Shown: positions 37,848-51,129, counted from the stretch's first letter. The stretch is DNA of 64,000 bases from Sphingomonas sp. S-NIH.Pt15_0812 (GCF_003951315.1 NZ_QLJH01000015.1:43653-107652), one strand, 5' to 3'. Program-made: numbers and translations. Notes: a model not told the origin generated them from the letters alone.

Positions 37848-39452
37848 TCAGGCGGGCAGTTCGCTGCCCGCCAGTTGGTGGTGTCGATAGCGCGTGCGCA
37901 ATTCGGTCTTGAGCAGCTTGCCGGTGGCGGTATGGGGCAGGCTGTCGACGAACAGGATTTCGTCGGGCAGCCACCATTTCGCGACCTTGGTCGCCAAATA
38001 GGCCCGAATTGTCTCCGCCGTCACGCTCGATCCCGGCTTGGCGACGACCAGCAGAAGCGGTCGTTCGTCCCAGCGCGGATGGACGACGCCGATCGCCGCC
38101 GCCTCGGCGACCCCGGAGCAGCCGACCGCCGCATTCTCCAGATCGACCGAGCTGATCCACTCGCCACCCGATTTGATCACGTCCTTGGCCCGGTCGGTGA
38201 TCTGCATCGTACCGTCGGGATGCAGGATCCCGACATCGCCCGTATCGAACCAGCCCTCCCCGTCCAGCGCATCGGCTTCCGCCCGGTAGTAGCGACGGAT
38301 CACCCAGGCACCGCGCACCTGCAACCGGCCGGACGTGGCGCCGTCGCGGGGCAGTTCCCGTCCCTCGTCGTCGACGATGCGGAGTTCGATGCCGAACGGG
38401 ATCTGGCCCTGCTTCGACACCAGGTCGAGCCGTTCCTCCAGGCGCATCGCGTCCCATTCGGGCGGCCGCTGGCCGGCCGTGCCGACCGGCGACGTCTCGG
38501 TCATCCCCCAGAGATGCGCGACCTCATAGCCCATGGCCCATAAACGCTCTATCATCGCGCGCGGCGCGGCCGAGCCGCCGATCGTCACCAGTTTCAGGTC
38601 GGCCGGCGGCGGGTTGCCGGCATCGATATGCGCGAACAGGCCGAGCCACACGGTCGGCACGCCCGCCGAATGAGTCACCCGCTCTCGTGTCATCAGGTCA
38701 CACAGGACCGCCGGCTCGTTGACCGCGGAAAAGACGAACTTCGCCCCCGCGATCGGTACCGCCAGGGGCAGGCCCCAACCGGCCGCATGGAACATCGGCA
38801 CCACCGGCAGCACGACGCCCCGCGACGACAGGTCGAACACCGCCGGGGTGATGACGGTCAGCGCATGGAGGAGAGACGATCGATGCGTGTAGAGCACGCC
38901 CTTCGGGTCACCGGTCGTACCGCTGGTATAGGCGAGCATGCAGGGCTCGCGCTCCGAGCCCTCGACCCAGGCATAATCGCCATCCTCGTCCGCGATCAGG
39001 GCGGCGAGCGTATCCGACCCCTCGCCGTCGAGTACGACATAATGGGCGATGGTCGGCCAGCGGTCGCGCATCCGGTCGACGATCGGCTGGAAGCAGCGAT
39101 CGTAGAGCAGCACGCGGTCCTCGGCATGGTTGGCGATGAAGGCGAGCTGATCGTCGAACAGGCGCGGATTGATCGTGTGGATGATGCCGCCCATTCCGAT
39201 CGCGCCGTACCAGGCGACCAGATGGTTGGCGTGGTTCATCGCCAGCGTCGCGACCCGGTCGCCGGGCCGGACCCCCAGCCGCTCCAGCGCCTGGGCCAGC
39301 CGCCGGGCATCGTGCGCGATCCGCGCCCAGTCGCTCCGTGTCTCGCGACCGTCCGCCCAGCGCGTGACGATCTCGCGCCGCGCATGTTCGCGCGCGGCAT
39401 GGTCGAGGATGCGCGGCACGCGCAGCTCGACCTCTTGCATGGTATCCAGCAC
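37848..39452 (-). CDS. Fatty-acyl-CoA ligase (AMP-forming), AlkK/medium- to long-chain type
   Basis: A 534-residue adenylate-forming enzyme that activates a carboxylic acid with ATP and CoA. Motif A5/P-loop [12 protein letters not shown] (about 171-182), WGMTETSP (about 315), GWFDTGDVG (about 402) and the catalytic-lysine region [10 protein letters not shown] near the C-terminus are all present. Overall resembles AlkK/FadD3-type ligases of medium- or long-chain fatty acids. Transcribed on the minus strand 17 bases after dnaE, possibly read from the same transcript. Confidence 0.92.
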   Translation of the reverse strand: MLDTMQEVELRVPRILDHAAREHARREIVTRWADGRETRSDWARIAHDARRLAQALERLGVRPGDRVATLAMNHANHLVAWYGAIGMGGIIHTINPRLFDDQLAFIANHAEDRVLLYDRCFQPIVDRMRDRWPTIAHYVVLDGEGSDTLAALIADEDGDYAWVEGSEREPCMLAYTSGTTGDPKGVLYTHRSSLLHALTVITPAVFDLSSRGVVLPVVPMFHAAGWGLPLAVPIAGAKFVFSAVNEPAVLCDLMTRERVTHSAGVPTVWLGLFAHIDAGNPPPADLKLVTIGGSAAPRAMIERLWAMGYEVAHLWGMTETSPVGTAGQRPPEWDAMRLEERLDLVSKQGQIPFGIELRIVDDEGRELPRDGATSGRLQVRGAWVIRRYYRAEADALDGEGWFDTGDVGILHPDGTMQITDRAKDVIKSGGEWISSVDLENAAVGCSGVAEAAAIGVVHPRWDERPLLLVVAKPGSSVTAETIRAYLATKVAKWWLPDEILFVDSLPHTATGKLLKTELRTRYRHHQLAGSELPA

Positions 39453-39469
39453 GACCCTCTCCCGGCTGC

Positions 39470-42973
<3,504 letters not shown>

Positions 42974-43102
42974 CGCCTACATATGGACGCTGGCGACGAT
43001 TCGAACACCCGGAAAATGGCGGAGGGTAGGCGAACGCGCATCGGACCCGGTCGAACGATGCCGCATTGCCTTTATGCGGCGGAGCGGCAAAGGACCCTGG
43101 CT

Positions 43103-44404
43103 GTGCTGATGTCGACCGCCGAAACCACGCCCGACCGGGTCCGCCCGGCCCGTCATCGCTGGCGGCGGGTGCTCCTGATCCTCGCAGCCTTGCTGGTGGG
43201 CGCGGTGCTGCTGCTGACGGGGGGATCGCCGATCGGTCGTGCCCTGCCCGCACCGACGGCGGATCAGGTCGGCGCCGCGCGAGCGGCCGCGATGCAGCTT
43301 CGCGTCCTGCGCACGACGCCGGGGGCCAGCGGTACGGTGCGGTTCAGCGCCATGGACCTCCGGGCGATCAGCACCCTGGCCAGCCATGGCTTCGCGCCTG
43401 ATCGGCTGGACGCGTATCTGGCGGACGGGGCGCTCCGCATCGAGGCCGCGCACAGGCTCCCGCTCGGCCGTTGGCTGAACCTCGCGTTGGCCGTCCGCTC
43501 GCAGCCCAAGGGCTTTCCGTCGATCCGCATGACGGTCGGCCAAGTCCCGCTCGGCGAGGGCATGACGCGGTTCGTCATTCGCACCGCGCGGTGGCTGCTG
43601 GCGAAGCGCGAGGTGCCGGTTCCGCCGCTCGATACGCTGGTCCGCAGCTTCACGGTCGTGCCGGGCGGTGTCGTCGCCGACATCACCCTGTCGCCGTCGA
43701 TGATCGAAGGGCTGACGCGGCTCGACGGGCATCGCATCGATCCGGCCCAAGTCGCTCAAATCTATTGCACGCTCGGTCGCCTGCAACGCAGCGCGCCGCT
43801 CGGCGATGTGGCCGCCCAGGTTCGCCGCGCCTTCGCGCTGCAACCGCCGGCCACCGCGACGGCGGAGCGGAACCGTGCCACCTTCGTCGCGCTCGCCATG
43901 TTCCTGGTCGACCCCAGTGCCGGGGAGATGGCCGGCAATGCACGCGAGCGGATCGATGCCTGCCGCGCCCCGGTGCCGGTCGTGACGCTGCACGGCCGGG
44001 CCGACCTGACCATGCACTGGTCGCTGTCCGCCGCGCTGACGGCAGGGTCGAGCACCCAGATCGCGCAGGCGATGGGGACGTGGAAGGAATTGGCCGACAG
44101 CCTGTCCAAGCAATCCGAGTTCGCGGTCGGCGATCCGACCGGTTTCTCCTTTCTGGACCTGTCAGCCGACCGATCCGGCTTCCGTATCGCCACCGTCGCG
44201 GTCGAGCCGAGCGAGGCCGTGCGTATCGCGACGGCGCTGTCCAGGGTCACCGAGGATCAGATCCTGCCGCCGGCGCTGATGGCGCAGCAGGACGGGCTCA
44301 CCAACCAGCAATTCGTCCGTCACTTTGGCGGGATCGCCGACCCCCGCTACGACGCGGCGGTCGGGCGGATCGACGCCGTGCTCGATGCCGCAGGTGTAAA
44401 CTAG
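43103..44404 (+). CDS. Membrane-anchored protein of unknown function (433 aa)
   Basis: A 433-residue protein with a short basic N-terminus, one membrane helix (about residues 21-42, VLLILAALLVGAVLLLTGG) and a large soluble, probably periplasmic, domain of about 390 residues. Regions such as GFPSIRMTVGQVPLG, RIDPAQVAQIYCTLGRLQ and GDPTGFSFLDLSADRSGFRIATVA look like an alternating strand/helix fold, but I recognise no family. GTG at 43103 lies eight bases after AAAGGA; the ATG two codons later is the alternative. It is divergent from dnaE, with 129 bases between them, and followed by an HdeD-like gene 63 bases on. Confidence 0.75.
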   Translation: MLMSTAETTPDRVRPARHRWRRVLLILAALLVGAVLLLTGGSPIGRALPAPTADQVGAARAAAMQLRVLRTTPGASGTVRFSAMDLRAISTLASHGFAPDRLDAYLADGALRIEAAHRLPLGRWLNLALAVRSQPKGFPSIRMTVGQVPLGEGMTRFVIRTARWLLAKREVPVPPLDTLVRSFTVVPGGVVADITLSPSMIEGLTRLDGHRIDPAQVAQIYCTLGRLQRSAPLGDVAAQVRRAFALQPPATATAERNRATFVALAMFLVDPSAGEMAGNARERIDACRAPVPVVTLHGRADLTMHWSLSAALTAGSSTQIAQAMGTWKELADSLSKQSEFAVGDPTGFSFLDLSADRSGFRIATVAVEPSEAVRIATALSRVTEDQILPPALMAQQDGLTNQQFVRHFGGIADPRYDAAVGRIDAVLDAAGVN

Positions 44405-44433
44405 ATTAAATTTCCGCAAGCCGGCGCGTGGCG

Positions 44434-44459
44434 GGAACAGCGCGCGGGAAGCGTCAGTT
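44434..44459 (+). promoter_or_regulatory. Candidate EcfG (general stress sigma) promoter for the HdeD-like gene
   Basis: GGAAC at 44434-44438 is followed after 18 bases by GTT (44457-44459), that is GGAAC, 17 bases, AGTT, against the alphaproteobacterial stress consensus GGAAC, 16-17 bases, CGTT. It lies immediately before a gene of a stress-protein family; transcription from it would start within a few bases of the ATG, giving a nearly leaderless message. Confidence 0.4.
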
Positions 44460-44467
44460 TGCGCATC

Positions 44468-45052
44468 ATGACAGACTATGCACGCTCCCCCGCCGCCGCC
44501 CTGTCCCGCGACGTCCCGCCAGCCGGTGCCGGCTGGGCGTGGATCCTGGCATCGGGCATCCTGTCCCTCCTGCTCGGCGTCCTGGCCTTTCTCTGGCCGT
44601 TCGCCGCCACCTACGCCGCGACCCTGGTGATCGCTGCCTTGTTCCTGGCCGCCGGGCTGGTGTCACTGGGCGCCGGGCTGTTCGGCAAGGGCCATGGCAC
44701 GCGCGGCTATGCGATCGGCTTCGGCCTGGTGTCACTGATCATTGGCGGCCTGATGCTGTTCGAGCCGATGACCGGCGCCTTCTCGTTGACGCTGATGGTC
44801 GCCGTCTGGCTGGCGGTGCGTGGCGCCATGGAGATCGGCTTCGGCTTCCGGTTGCGCCAGGGCAAGGCGCTAATGCTGGCGCTCGGCGTCATCAACATCC
44901 TGCTCGCCATCTTCGTGCTGGCGACGCTGCCGGTATCGGCGCTGACCCTGCCGGGCTTCATCCTCGGCATCAGCTTCCTGATGAGCGGCGTGACCTCGAT
45001 CGTCTCCGCCCTGCATCATCGCCGTGGCGCGCCGGCCTTCGCGCTGCGCTGA
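44468..45052 (+). CDS. HdeD/DUF308-family membrane protein
   Basis: A 194-residue membrane protein with six helices arranged as tandem repeats containing the family pattern G-I-L-S-L-L-L-G-V-L and LMLFEPMTGAFSL, as in E. coli HdeD (acid-resistance membrane protein, DUF308). The TTG three codons upstream is ignored in favour of the ATG at 44468. A stress-type promoter candidate lies directly upstream. Function in acid or general stress is a family inference. It is convergent with gpx, separated by three bases. Confidence 0.88.
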   Translation: MTDYARSPAAALSRDVPPAGAGWAWILASGILSLLLGVLAFLWPFAATYAATLVIAALFLAAGLVSLGAGLFGKGHGTRGYAIGFGLVSLIIGGLMLFEPMTGAFSLTLMVAVWLAVRGAMEIGFGFRLRQGKALMLALGVINILLAIFVLATLPVSALTLPGFILGISFLMSGVTSIVSALHHRRGAPAFALR

Positions 45053-45055
45053 TCC

Positions 45056-45532
45056 TTACAACAAGGCTTCGATCTCGGCCGCCAGGTCCTCGGGCTTGGC
45101 GGTCGGGGCATGTCGGCTAACCACCGCGCCGTCGCGGTTGACCAGGAACTTGGTGAAGTTCCACTTGATTCCCTTGGACCCGAGCAGGCCCGGCGCGGCC
45201 GCCTTGAGATGCTCGAACAGTGGCGAAGCGCCGGTGCCGTTCACCTCCAGCTTGGCGAAGACGGGAAAGCTGACATCATATCGGATGGTGCAGAAGTGCG
45301 CGATCTCCGCCGCGTCGCCCGGCTCCTGCGCCCCGAACTGGTTGCAGGGGAAGGCGAGCACCGAAAAGCCTTGCGCCCCGTAGCGGCGCTGGAGCTGCTC
45401 CAGCCCGGCATATTGCGGGGTGAAGCCGCAACGCGACGCCGTGTTGACGATCAGCAGCACCTGCCCGGCAAAGTCGCCGAGGGACCGGAACGTGCCATCC
45501 GCGGCCTGGACCTCGAAATCGGTGACGCGCAT
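45056..45532 (-). CDS. gpx: Glutathione peroxidase family thiol peroxidase
   Basis: A 158-residue cysteine-type GPx reducing hydroperoxides with glutathione or thioredoxin. Catalytic tetrad elements: Cys35 (NTASRCGFTPQ), Gln65 (FPCNQFG) and Trp-Asn in KWNFTKF near residue 124. The second family cysteine (Cys63, in FPCNQF) is present. The ATG overlaps the GNAT stop by one base (TGATG), which decides the start against a TTG one codon earlier. Last gene of the minus-strand lolC-lolD-GNAT-gpx unit. Confidence 0.93.
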   Translation of the reverse strand: MRVTDFEVQAADGTFRSLGDFAGQVLLIVNTASRCGFTPQYAGLEQLQRRYGAQGFSVLAFPCNQFGAQEPGDAAEIAHFCTIRYDVSFPVFAKLEVNGTGASPLFEHLKAAAPGLLGSKGIKWNFTKFLVNRDGAVVSRHAPTAKPEDLAAEIEALL

Positions 45533-46125
45533 CAATCATGCCTTCCCAACAGATAGTCGAGATTCTGCCGTACGCCCGGCCATTCGCGGTCGAGGATCGA
45601 ATAGACCACCGTGTCCCGCAACCGGCCGTCCGCCATGACCTGGTGCCCCCGCAACACGCCGTCGCGCCGCGCGCCGAGCCGCTCGATCGCGTGCTGGCTG
45701 CGCAAGTTGAGCAGGTCGGTGCGGATCTGCACGCACTGGCAGTCCATGACCTCGAAGGCATGGGCGAGCAGCATCCGCTTCGCCTCGGTATTGACCCCGG
45801 TGCGCTGCACGGCCTTCGCGTAGAAGGTGCCGCCGATCTCCAGCCGGCGATGCGCGGGCGCGAGGCGCATCAGCCGGGTCGCGCCGACCACCTGCCCGTC
45901 CGGCGTCTCCACGGTGAAGGGAAGCGCGCGACCATAGTCGCGCTCGCGCACCACCGCCGTCAGCCAGCGCTCGGGCGTCTTGAGCATCGAGACATTGGCG
46001 TAGAACAGGTCCCACAGATCGCCCGCCCGCGCGACCTCGACCAGCTCGTCGACATCCGCCGGGTCGAGCGGCCGTAGCCGGACATGCCGACCGGCGAGCG
46101 TCGGCGTCTCCGTCCAGACGGTCAT
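45532..46125 (-). CDS. GNAT N-acetyltransferase, RimJ/RimL type
   Basis: A 197-residue acetyltransferase of the RimJ/RimL group ([16 protein letters not shown] at the N-terminus; [22 protein letters not shown] strand; [31 protein letters not shown] acetyl-CoA/product region). Acetylates an N-terminal amine of a protein or a small molecule; substrate not readable. Overlaps lolD by four bases and gpx by one, so it is co-translated with transport genes, for no obvious functional reason. Confidence 0.9.
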   Translation of the reverse strand: MTVWTETPTLAGRHVRLRPLDPADVDELVEVARAGDLWDLFYANVSMLKTPERWLTAVVRERDYGRALPFTVETPDGQVVGATRLMRLAPAHRRLEIGGTFYAKAVQRTGVNTEAKRMLLAHAFEVMDCQCVQIRTDLLNLRSQHAIERLGARRDGVLRGHQVMADGRLRDTVVYSILDREWPGVRQNLDYLLGRHD

Positions 46126-46796
46126 GCCAACCTGCCCTCGTGCAGGCGCACCACCCGGTCCATGCGCGCGGCCAACCGCTCGTTATGGGTGGCGACCAGT
46201 GCGGCCGATCCCTCCTCGCGCACCAGGCGCAGGAACTCCGCCAGCACGATATCGGCGGTATGTTCGTCGAGATTGCCGGTGGGCTCGTCCGCCAGCACCA
46301 GCGCCGGACGATTGGCGAGCGCCCGCGCCACCGCAACCCGCTGCTGCTCGCCGCCGGACAACTGGCTCGGCCGGTGCGTCAGCCGATGGCCCAGACCCAG
46401 CGCCGTCAGCAGCGCGGTCGCACGCGCGTCCGCGTCCGGCCGGTTCGCGCCATGCACCAGTTGCGGCAGCACGACATTCTCGGTTGCGTTGAAGTCGGGC
46501 AGCAGATGGTGGAACTGATAGACGAAGCCCAGCCGGTCGCGCCGGACGATCGTGCGGCCATGCGCGTCGAGCTGCGCCACCTCCTGCCCGGCGATCCGGA
46601 TCGAGCCCTCGAACCCGCCCTCCAGCAGGCCCACCGCCTGGAGCATGGTCGACTTGCCCGAGCCGGACGGGCCGAGCAGCGCCACGATCTCGCCGGGCGC
46701 GATGCTGAGGTCGATGCCGCGCAGCACGTCGATCCGCGCGTCGCCCTGCACGAAGCTGCGCGCCAGGCCGGCGAGGTGGAGGACCGGTTCACTCAT
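46122..46796 (-). CDS. lolD: Lipoprotein-releasing ABC transporter ATP-binding protein
   Basis: A 224-residue ATPase of the Lol system, which extracts outer-membrane lipoproteins from the inner membrane and hands them to LolA. Walker [10 protein letters not shown] (about 42-50), Q-loop, signature LSGGEQQR (about 142-149) and Walker [14 protein letters not shown] are intact. Overlaps lolC by eight bases and the GNAT gene by four. Confidence 0.95.
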   Translation of the reverse strand: MSEPVLHLAGLARSFVQGDARIDVLRGIDLSIAPGEIVALLGPSGSGKSTMLQAVGLLEGGFEGSIRIAGQEVAQLDAHGRTIVRRDRLGFVYQFHHLLPDFNATENVVLPQLVHGANRPDADARATALLTALGLGHRLTHRPSQLSGGEQQRVAVARALANRPALVLADEPTGNLDEHTADIVLAEFLRLVREEGSAALVATHNERLAARMDRVVRLHEGRLA

Positions 46797-48039
46797 AACG
46801 CAACACCTGCACGGGATCGGTGCTCGCCGCCTTCCAGGCCGGGTAGAGCGTCGCGAGGAAGGAGAAGACCAGCGCCATCGAGGTGATGACGATCACCTCG
46901 ACCGGATCGGTCTTGGACGGCAATTCGGTGAGATAGCGGATCGACGGGTCCCACAGGTTCTGCCCCGTCACCAGCTGGACGAAGTTGACCACCCCCTGGC
47001 GGTAGAAGAGGAACAGCGCCCCCAGCCCCAGCCCCGCGATCGTGCCGAGCGCGCCGATCGTGGTGCCGACCACCATGAAGATGCGCATCAGCCCGCCCCG
47101 CGTCGCGCCCATGGTGCGCAGGATGGCGATGTCCCGCGTCTTGGCGCGGACCAGCATGATCAGCGAGGACAGGATGTTGAACACCGCCACCAGGATGATG
47201 ATCGACAGGACGGTGAACATCGCCACCCGCTCGACCGCCAGCGCCTCGAACAGTTGCGCGTTCATGCTGCGCCAGTCGGCGATCACCGCGCCATTGCCGA
47301 TCTTGTCGGCAAGCGGGCGCAAGATTTCGCCGACCCGGTCCGCGTTCATCGTCGTCAGCTCGACCATCCCCACCGAGTCGCCCATCAGGAGCAGCGTCTG
47401 CGCATCCTGGATCGGCATGATCACATACGCTTTGTCATAGTCGTAGATGCCGATCTCGAAGATCGCCGCAACCTTGTAGCTGACCATGCGCGGCACCGTG
47501 CCGAACGGTGTCGTCTGGCCTTGCGGGCTGATCAGCGTGATGTCGCTGCCGATCTGGGCGCCCAGCGCCTCCGCCAGCCGGCTGCCGATCGCGATATTGC
47601 CGCTGCCCGGCGTCAGGCGATCCAGCGACCCGATCACGACCTTGGCATGGAGCGTAGAATTGTTGCGGATGTCGGCCACCCGCATCCCGCGCACCAATAT
47701 GCCCTCGACTCGGCCATTATAGCTGGCCATCAGCGGCTGTTCGATCAGCGGCACGGCGGAGGTCACGTTCGGCGTCGCCTTCGCCTCGCGGACGATCTCG
47801 CGCCAGTCGGTCAGCTGGCCGCCATAGCCCTGCACGACCGCATGGCCGTTCAGCCCGACGATCTTGTCGAAAAGTTCGGCGCGGAAGCCGTTCATCACGC
47901 TCATCACGATCACCAGCGCCGCGACGCCGAGCATCACGGCGACGAGACTGATCGAGGCGACGAGGAAGATGAAGGCCTCGCCCTTGCCCGGCAGCAGATA
48001 GCGGCGGGCGATCATGCGTTCATAGGACGAGAGGATCAT
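46789..48039 (-). CDS. lolC: Lipoprotein-releasing ABC transporter permease (LolC/LolE)
   Basis: A 416-residue permease with four membrane helices: one near the N-terminus ([31 protein letters not shown]) and three at the C-terminus around a large periplasmic MacB/LolE-type domain. The final segment ([28 protein letters not shown]) is the standard FtsX-domain end. One permease gene only, so it presumably works as a homodimer (LolF-like) with LolD. First gene of the unit. The start follows a long spacer (48040-48504) with no other gene on the minus strand. Confidence 0.94.
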   Translation of the reverse strand: MILSSYERMIARRYLLPGKGEAFIFLVASISLVAVMLGVAALVIVMSVMNGFRAELFDKIVGLNGHAVVQGYGGQLTDWREIVREAKATPNVTSAVPLIEQPLMASYNGRVEGILVRGMRVADIRNNSTLHAKVVIGSLDRLTPGSGNIAIGSRLAEALGAQIGSDITLISPQGQTTPFGTVPRMVSYKVAAIFEIGIYDYDKAYVIMPIQDAQTLLLMGDSVGMVELTTMNADRVGEILRPLADKIGNGAVIADWRSMNAQLFEALAVERVAMFTVLSIIILVAVFNILSSLIMLVRAKTRDIAILRTMGATRGGLMRIFMVVGTTIGALGTIAGLGLGALFLFYRQGVVNFVQLVTGQNLWDPSIRYLTELPSKTDPVEVIVITSMALVFSFLATLYPAWKAASTDPVQVLRYE

Positions 48040-48289
48040 GTCGGGTCGGCTCTAGGCGGCACTGGGGCCGGGTGCAACCAGATCGGTGCTGTTGCATCAA
48101 ATCCACAACGGTTACTCAATCGTAACGGAGGGTTGCGGCGGCTGGTGACAGACCCAACGGAAAGGCATAGCAACACTCGTGCTGAGACACAGGCAATGGC
48201 CGTGGTTCGGGGAACAGCTTCAACGCCCGCCCAACGAGGCTGGAGCGGAAGCAACAGAAATGGGGGCTGACGAGCGATCGTCACGCAGG

Positions 48290-48318
48290 CGCCCGGATCG
48301 GAAACGGTCCGGGCGTTT
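48290..48318 (+). terminator. Strong intrinsic terminator with GAAA tetraloop
   Basis: An 11-bp stem (CGCCCGGATCG at 48290-48300 with CGGTCCGGGCG at 48305-48315, one G-T pair) closed by GAAA and followed by TTT on the plus strand. No recognised gene ends here on the plus strand, which is why a small transcript is suspected upstream. Confidence 0.7.
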
Positions 48319-48464
48319 GCCATTGCGGCTCGGCCCGGACCGTCGAACGCCCTAGGCCGGCGGAAAGTCGGGAGCTTCCGGACTGCCACTTCCCGTCGGC
48401 ATCGTTCCTATGACACGATCGAGATTAACCGCGAATGAGCGGCGGGTGTATTCCTCCCCCGATC

Positions 48465-48496
48465 CGCGCATCCTGCCGGTCCGGGCAGGATGCGCG
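48465..48496. terminator. Hairpin downstream of TonB receptor gene
   Basis: A 13-bp perfect stem (CGCGCATCCTGCC at 48465-48477 with GGCAGGATGCGCG at 48484-48496) and a six-base loop, starting eight bases beyond the receptor stop on the minus strand. No T-run follows, so termination is likely but unproven. Confidence 0.6.
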
Positions 48497-48504
48497 TCAA
48501 TCGG

Positions 48505-50958
48505 TCAGAAGCTGCGCGATACGGTCACGCCGTAGGTGCGCGGGTCGCCGGGCTGGCCGACGATCAGGCCGGTGCTCCCCGACTGGGTGGCGAGCAACTC
48601 GTAATAATCCTTGTCGAAGACGTTGCGCACCCAGGCGAAGGCGTTCCACGTCCCGCCCTCGCGGTAACCGACCCGGATGTTGCTCAGCGCATAGCCGGCG
48701 ATATCGGTATAGCGCGACCGGGACGGATTGGACGAGAATTTTGACCGGTAGCTGCCGTCGTATCCCGCGTAGAAATCGCCCTCCAACCCCACGGCGGTCG
48801 CGGGGAGCTGATACTCCGCGCCGTAAGAGAAGGCCCATTTGGACACGCCCGGCAGCCACTGACCGGAAATGTCGCAATTGGCCGGGCTGTAGGACGGTTG
48901 CGTGCTTGTGCCGGGGCGTCCGGCCGGGCTCGCCGGATTGGTGGCCGACGCGGCGCTGCCGCCGGAAAGTTCGGGCGGGCATGGCGCGTCGGTGAAGCGG
49001 ACATATTTGGCGTCGGTGAAGGCCGCATTGGCATAGACGTTCAGTCGATCGGTCGGGCGGACGGCCGAGTCGAGTTCGATGCCGCGCGTCCGTACCCGGC
49101 CGGCATTGGCCAGATAGCCGCGCAGCACGCCAAGCTGGCCGTTGGTGACGGTCGCCTGATAATCGTCGATCACCGTCCAGAAGCCGGCCAGGTTCAGCGT
49201 CACCCGCCGGTCCGCAAGCCGCGTCTTCAAGCCGAGTTCGAAATGATTGACCTTCTCCGGCTTCACCGTCGCCGACGCCAGGATCGGCTGGTTCGCCGCG
49301 TCGAGCGGCAGGCCCGACAGGTTGATGCCACCCGACTTATAGGAGCGCGCATAGGTGGCGTAATAGAAGACGTCCGGCGTGAACTGATAGGACACGGTCA
49401 GGTCGCCCGACAGGTTCCAGTTGTGGAAGTCCGGGTCGTAGCGCTGCGGCGCGAGGACGCCGCGCTGATCGCTGGTCAGGTTGGTCGAACCACTGCCCGT
49501 CGTCACCACCGACAGATAGGACCCGCTCTTCTGGTCGTAATTGAGCCGCAGGCCGGGCGCGATCGACAGGCGATCGTCGACATGCCAGGTCAGCTTGCCG
49601 AACAGCGCCGCGGAGGTGTTCTTGAAGCCTATCGTGTTGCGCGCAGTCAGGCCGTTCAGCGTCGCGGGATTACGCCCCGCCGCGCTGGTCGGATTGAGCA
49701 GGAAGGCGCTGGCGGCCGGCCCCTGCACCTGCAAACCCTGCGTGTCGATCGTCTGATAGAAATAGAACGCGCCCAGCACATAATCGAGCGTGCGTTTGCC
49801 GTTCGAAGCGATGCGCAGTTCCTGGCTGACCTGGCTCTGCTGCGACGGATTGGCCGAGACGGTGGTGATCGGCAGGCCGATGAAGTCGCGGTCGTTCGAC
49901 GGGTCCCAGTGCCAGAAACGCCAGGCGCTGACCGAGGTCAGCGTCGACCCGCCCAGGTCCCAATTGGCGAGCAGCGACAGGCCGCCGAGTTCCTGCTTGG
50001 CGCGCAGGTCGGTATCGACATCGGTCAATCGATCGAAGGCATCGGTCGAGGGCACCTGATAGCCCTGCGCGGCAGCCAGCTCGGCGTATTGCCGGTTGGT
50101 CGGACGCTGCGTCGCGCCGACCCGCGCATAATATTGCACGCAGCAATTGGGGTTCTGGCGCGCATAATCGCCGCTCAGCGTCAGGTCGAGATTGGGCGTG
50201 GCCTTCCACAGGATCTGGCCACGGACACCTTTATTGTCCTGGCTGTTCTGCCACTCGTTCTGCCGGACATTGTAGATCGTGCCCCGCCGTGTCGTCACCG
50301 AGGCCGAGAGACGGATCGCGACCTTGTCGTCGACCAGCGGCCCGGAGGCCGATGCCTTGCCCTGGAAGAAGTCGAGATTGCCGCCGGTCAGTTCCACCCG
50401 AGCCTCGGGCGTGAAGCTGGGCTTGCGGGTGATGATGTTGATCGCGCCGGCGGTGGTGTTCTTGCCATAGAGCGTACCCTGCGGCCCGCGCAGCACCTCG
50501 ATCCGCTCGGTATCGGTGAAGTCGAACGTCGCGGAGGCGATGCGGCTGTAATAGACCTGGTCGACATAGATGCCGACCCCCTGCTCGATCCCGTCATTGG
50601 TCAGGCCGAACGGCGCGCCGAGGCCACGGATGTTCGCGGCCGAGTTGCGCGGATTAGTCGAATAGAATTGCAGCGTCGGCTGGATCTGGGTCAGGCGGCT
50701 GACATTATAGGTGCCCGTCTCCGCCAGGGCGGTCCCGCCGATCACCGACACGGCGATCGGCACGGTCTGCACCGACTCGGTGCGGCGGCGCGCCGTCACC
50801 ACGATATCGCCGCCCGATGTCGCGACCGCGGGACCGGTGCGACCGGTCGAAGCATCCTCCGCCTGGGGCGACGCCTCCGCAGTGAACGGCGCAGTCTGCG
50901 CGTCGGTGGCCGGCGCGGCGATCTGCAGCGCGAGCAGCAGCGTCAAAGTGGGGGTCAT
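48505..50958 (-). CDS. TonB-dependent outer-membrane receptor
   Basis: An 817-residue receptor: a short hydrophobic signal (MTPTLTLLLALQIAAPA), a TonB-box region (GGDIVVTARRRTESVQ), plug with TERIEVLRGPQGTLYGKNTTAGAINIIT and a barrel ending in an aromatic-terminated strand (YGVTVSRSF). Same broad family as the receptor at 14.9 kb but clearly diverged from it. The ligand is unknown; no transporter or enzyme genes next to it suggest one. GGGAG lies about ten bases before the ATG. The upstream region (50959-51100) is AT-rich and shared with the divergent Hsp20 gene. Confidence 0.93.
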   Translation of the reverse strand: MTPTLTLLLALQIAAPATDAQTAPFTAEASPQAEDASTGRTGPAVATSGGDIVVTARRRTESVQTVPIAVSVIGGTALAETGTYNVSRLTQIQPTLQFYSTNPRNSAANIRGLGAPFGLTNDGIEQGVGIYVDQVYYSRIASATFDFTDTERIEVLRGPQGTLYGKNTTAGAINIITRKPSFTPEARVELTGGNLDFFQGKASASGPLVDDKVAIRLSASVTTRRGTIYNVRQNEWQNSQDNKGVRGQILWKATPNLDLTLSGDYARQNPNCCVQYYARVGATQRPTNRQYAELAAAQGYQVPSTDAFDRLTDVDTDLRAKQELGGLSLLANWDLGGSTLTSVSAWRFWHWDPSNDRDFIGLPITTVSANPSQQSQVSQELRIASNGKRTLDYVLGAFYFYQTIDTQGLQVQGPAASAFLLNPTSAAGRNPATLNGLTARNTIGFKNTSAALFGKLTWHVDDRLSIAPGLRLNYDQKSGSYLSVVTTGSGSTNLTSDQRGVLAPQRYDPDFHNWNLSGDLTVSYQFTPDVFYYATYARSYKSGGINLSGLPLDAANQPILASATVKPEKVNHFELGLKTRLADRRVTLNLAGFWTVIDDYQATVTNGQLGVLRGYLANAGRVRTRGIELDSAVRPTDRLNVYANAAFTDAKYVRFTDAPCPPELSGGSAASATNPASPAGRPGTSTQPSYSPANCDISGQWLPGVSKWAFSYGAEYQLPATAVGLEGDFYAGYDGSYRSKFSSNPSRSRYTDIAGYALSNIRVGYREGGTWNAFAWVRNVFDKDYYELLATQSGSTGLIVGQPGDPRTYGVTVSRSF

Positions 50959-51101
50959 GAAGGAGGCTCCCTGGTGCGTGTTTTCGCTTTGCGCCCAAAC
51001 TCCACCATATTGCTGGGATATGAACCAAGCAAAATGTTCGCGCCAGGAAAGTTTCTCTATTTATTCTGATATTTCAGTACTTTAGCTGGATGTAAAATCC
51101 T

Positions 51102-51129
51102 CTTGAAAGAGGGCGATGGCGAACCATCT
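51102..51129 (+). promoter_or_regulatory. RpoH (sigma-32) heat-shock promoter of the Hsp20 gene
   Basis: CTTGAAA at 51102-51108 is followed after 13 bases by AACCATCT at 51122-51129. The sigma-32 consensus is CTTGAAA, 11-16 bases, CCCCATNT, so the -35 is perfect and the -10 matches from its third position. Transcription would start near 51136, giving an 85-base leader before the small heat-shock gene. Confidence 0.7.

Larger units (their letters stand above)
48040..48504. other. Gene-free stretch between lolC and a TonB receptor gene; candidate small plus-strand transcript
   Basis: About 465 bases without a convincing protein-coding gene. On the plus strand a 24-codon frame (48196-48270, ATG to TGA, starting MAVVRGTASTPAQRG) is followed 20 bases later by a very strong intrinsic terminator at 48290-48315. 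The upstream part contains TTGCAT near 48087, a possible -35. The stretch therefore looks like a small RNA gene or leader-peptide transcript of 150-200 bases, but it matches no RNA family I know. A second hairpin at 48465-48496 belongs to the TonB receptor gene. No promoter for lolC was identified by eye. Confidence 0.4.

Noticed and set aside
48266..48290. tmRNA 5' end resemblance (GGGGGCTGA)
   Set aside because: The following bases do not match the conserved tmRNA start, and no tag-encoding sequence ending in Ala-Ala is present.
48036..48389. Minus-strand 117-codon frame upstream of lolC
   Set aside because: Arg/Pro-rich, overlaps the lolC start by four bases without a ribosome site, and spans the strong plus-strand terminator.
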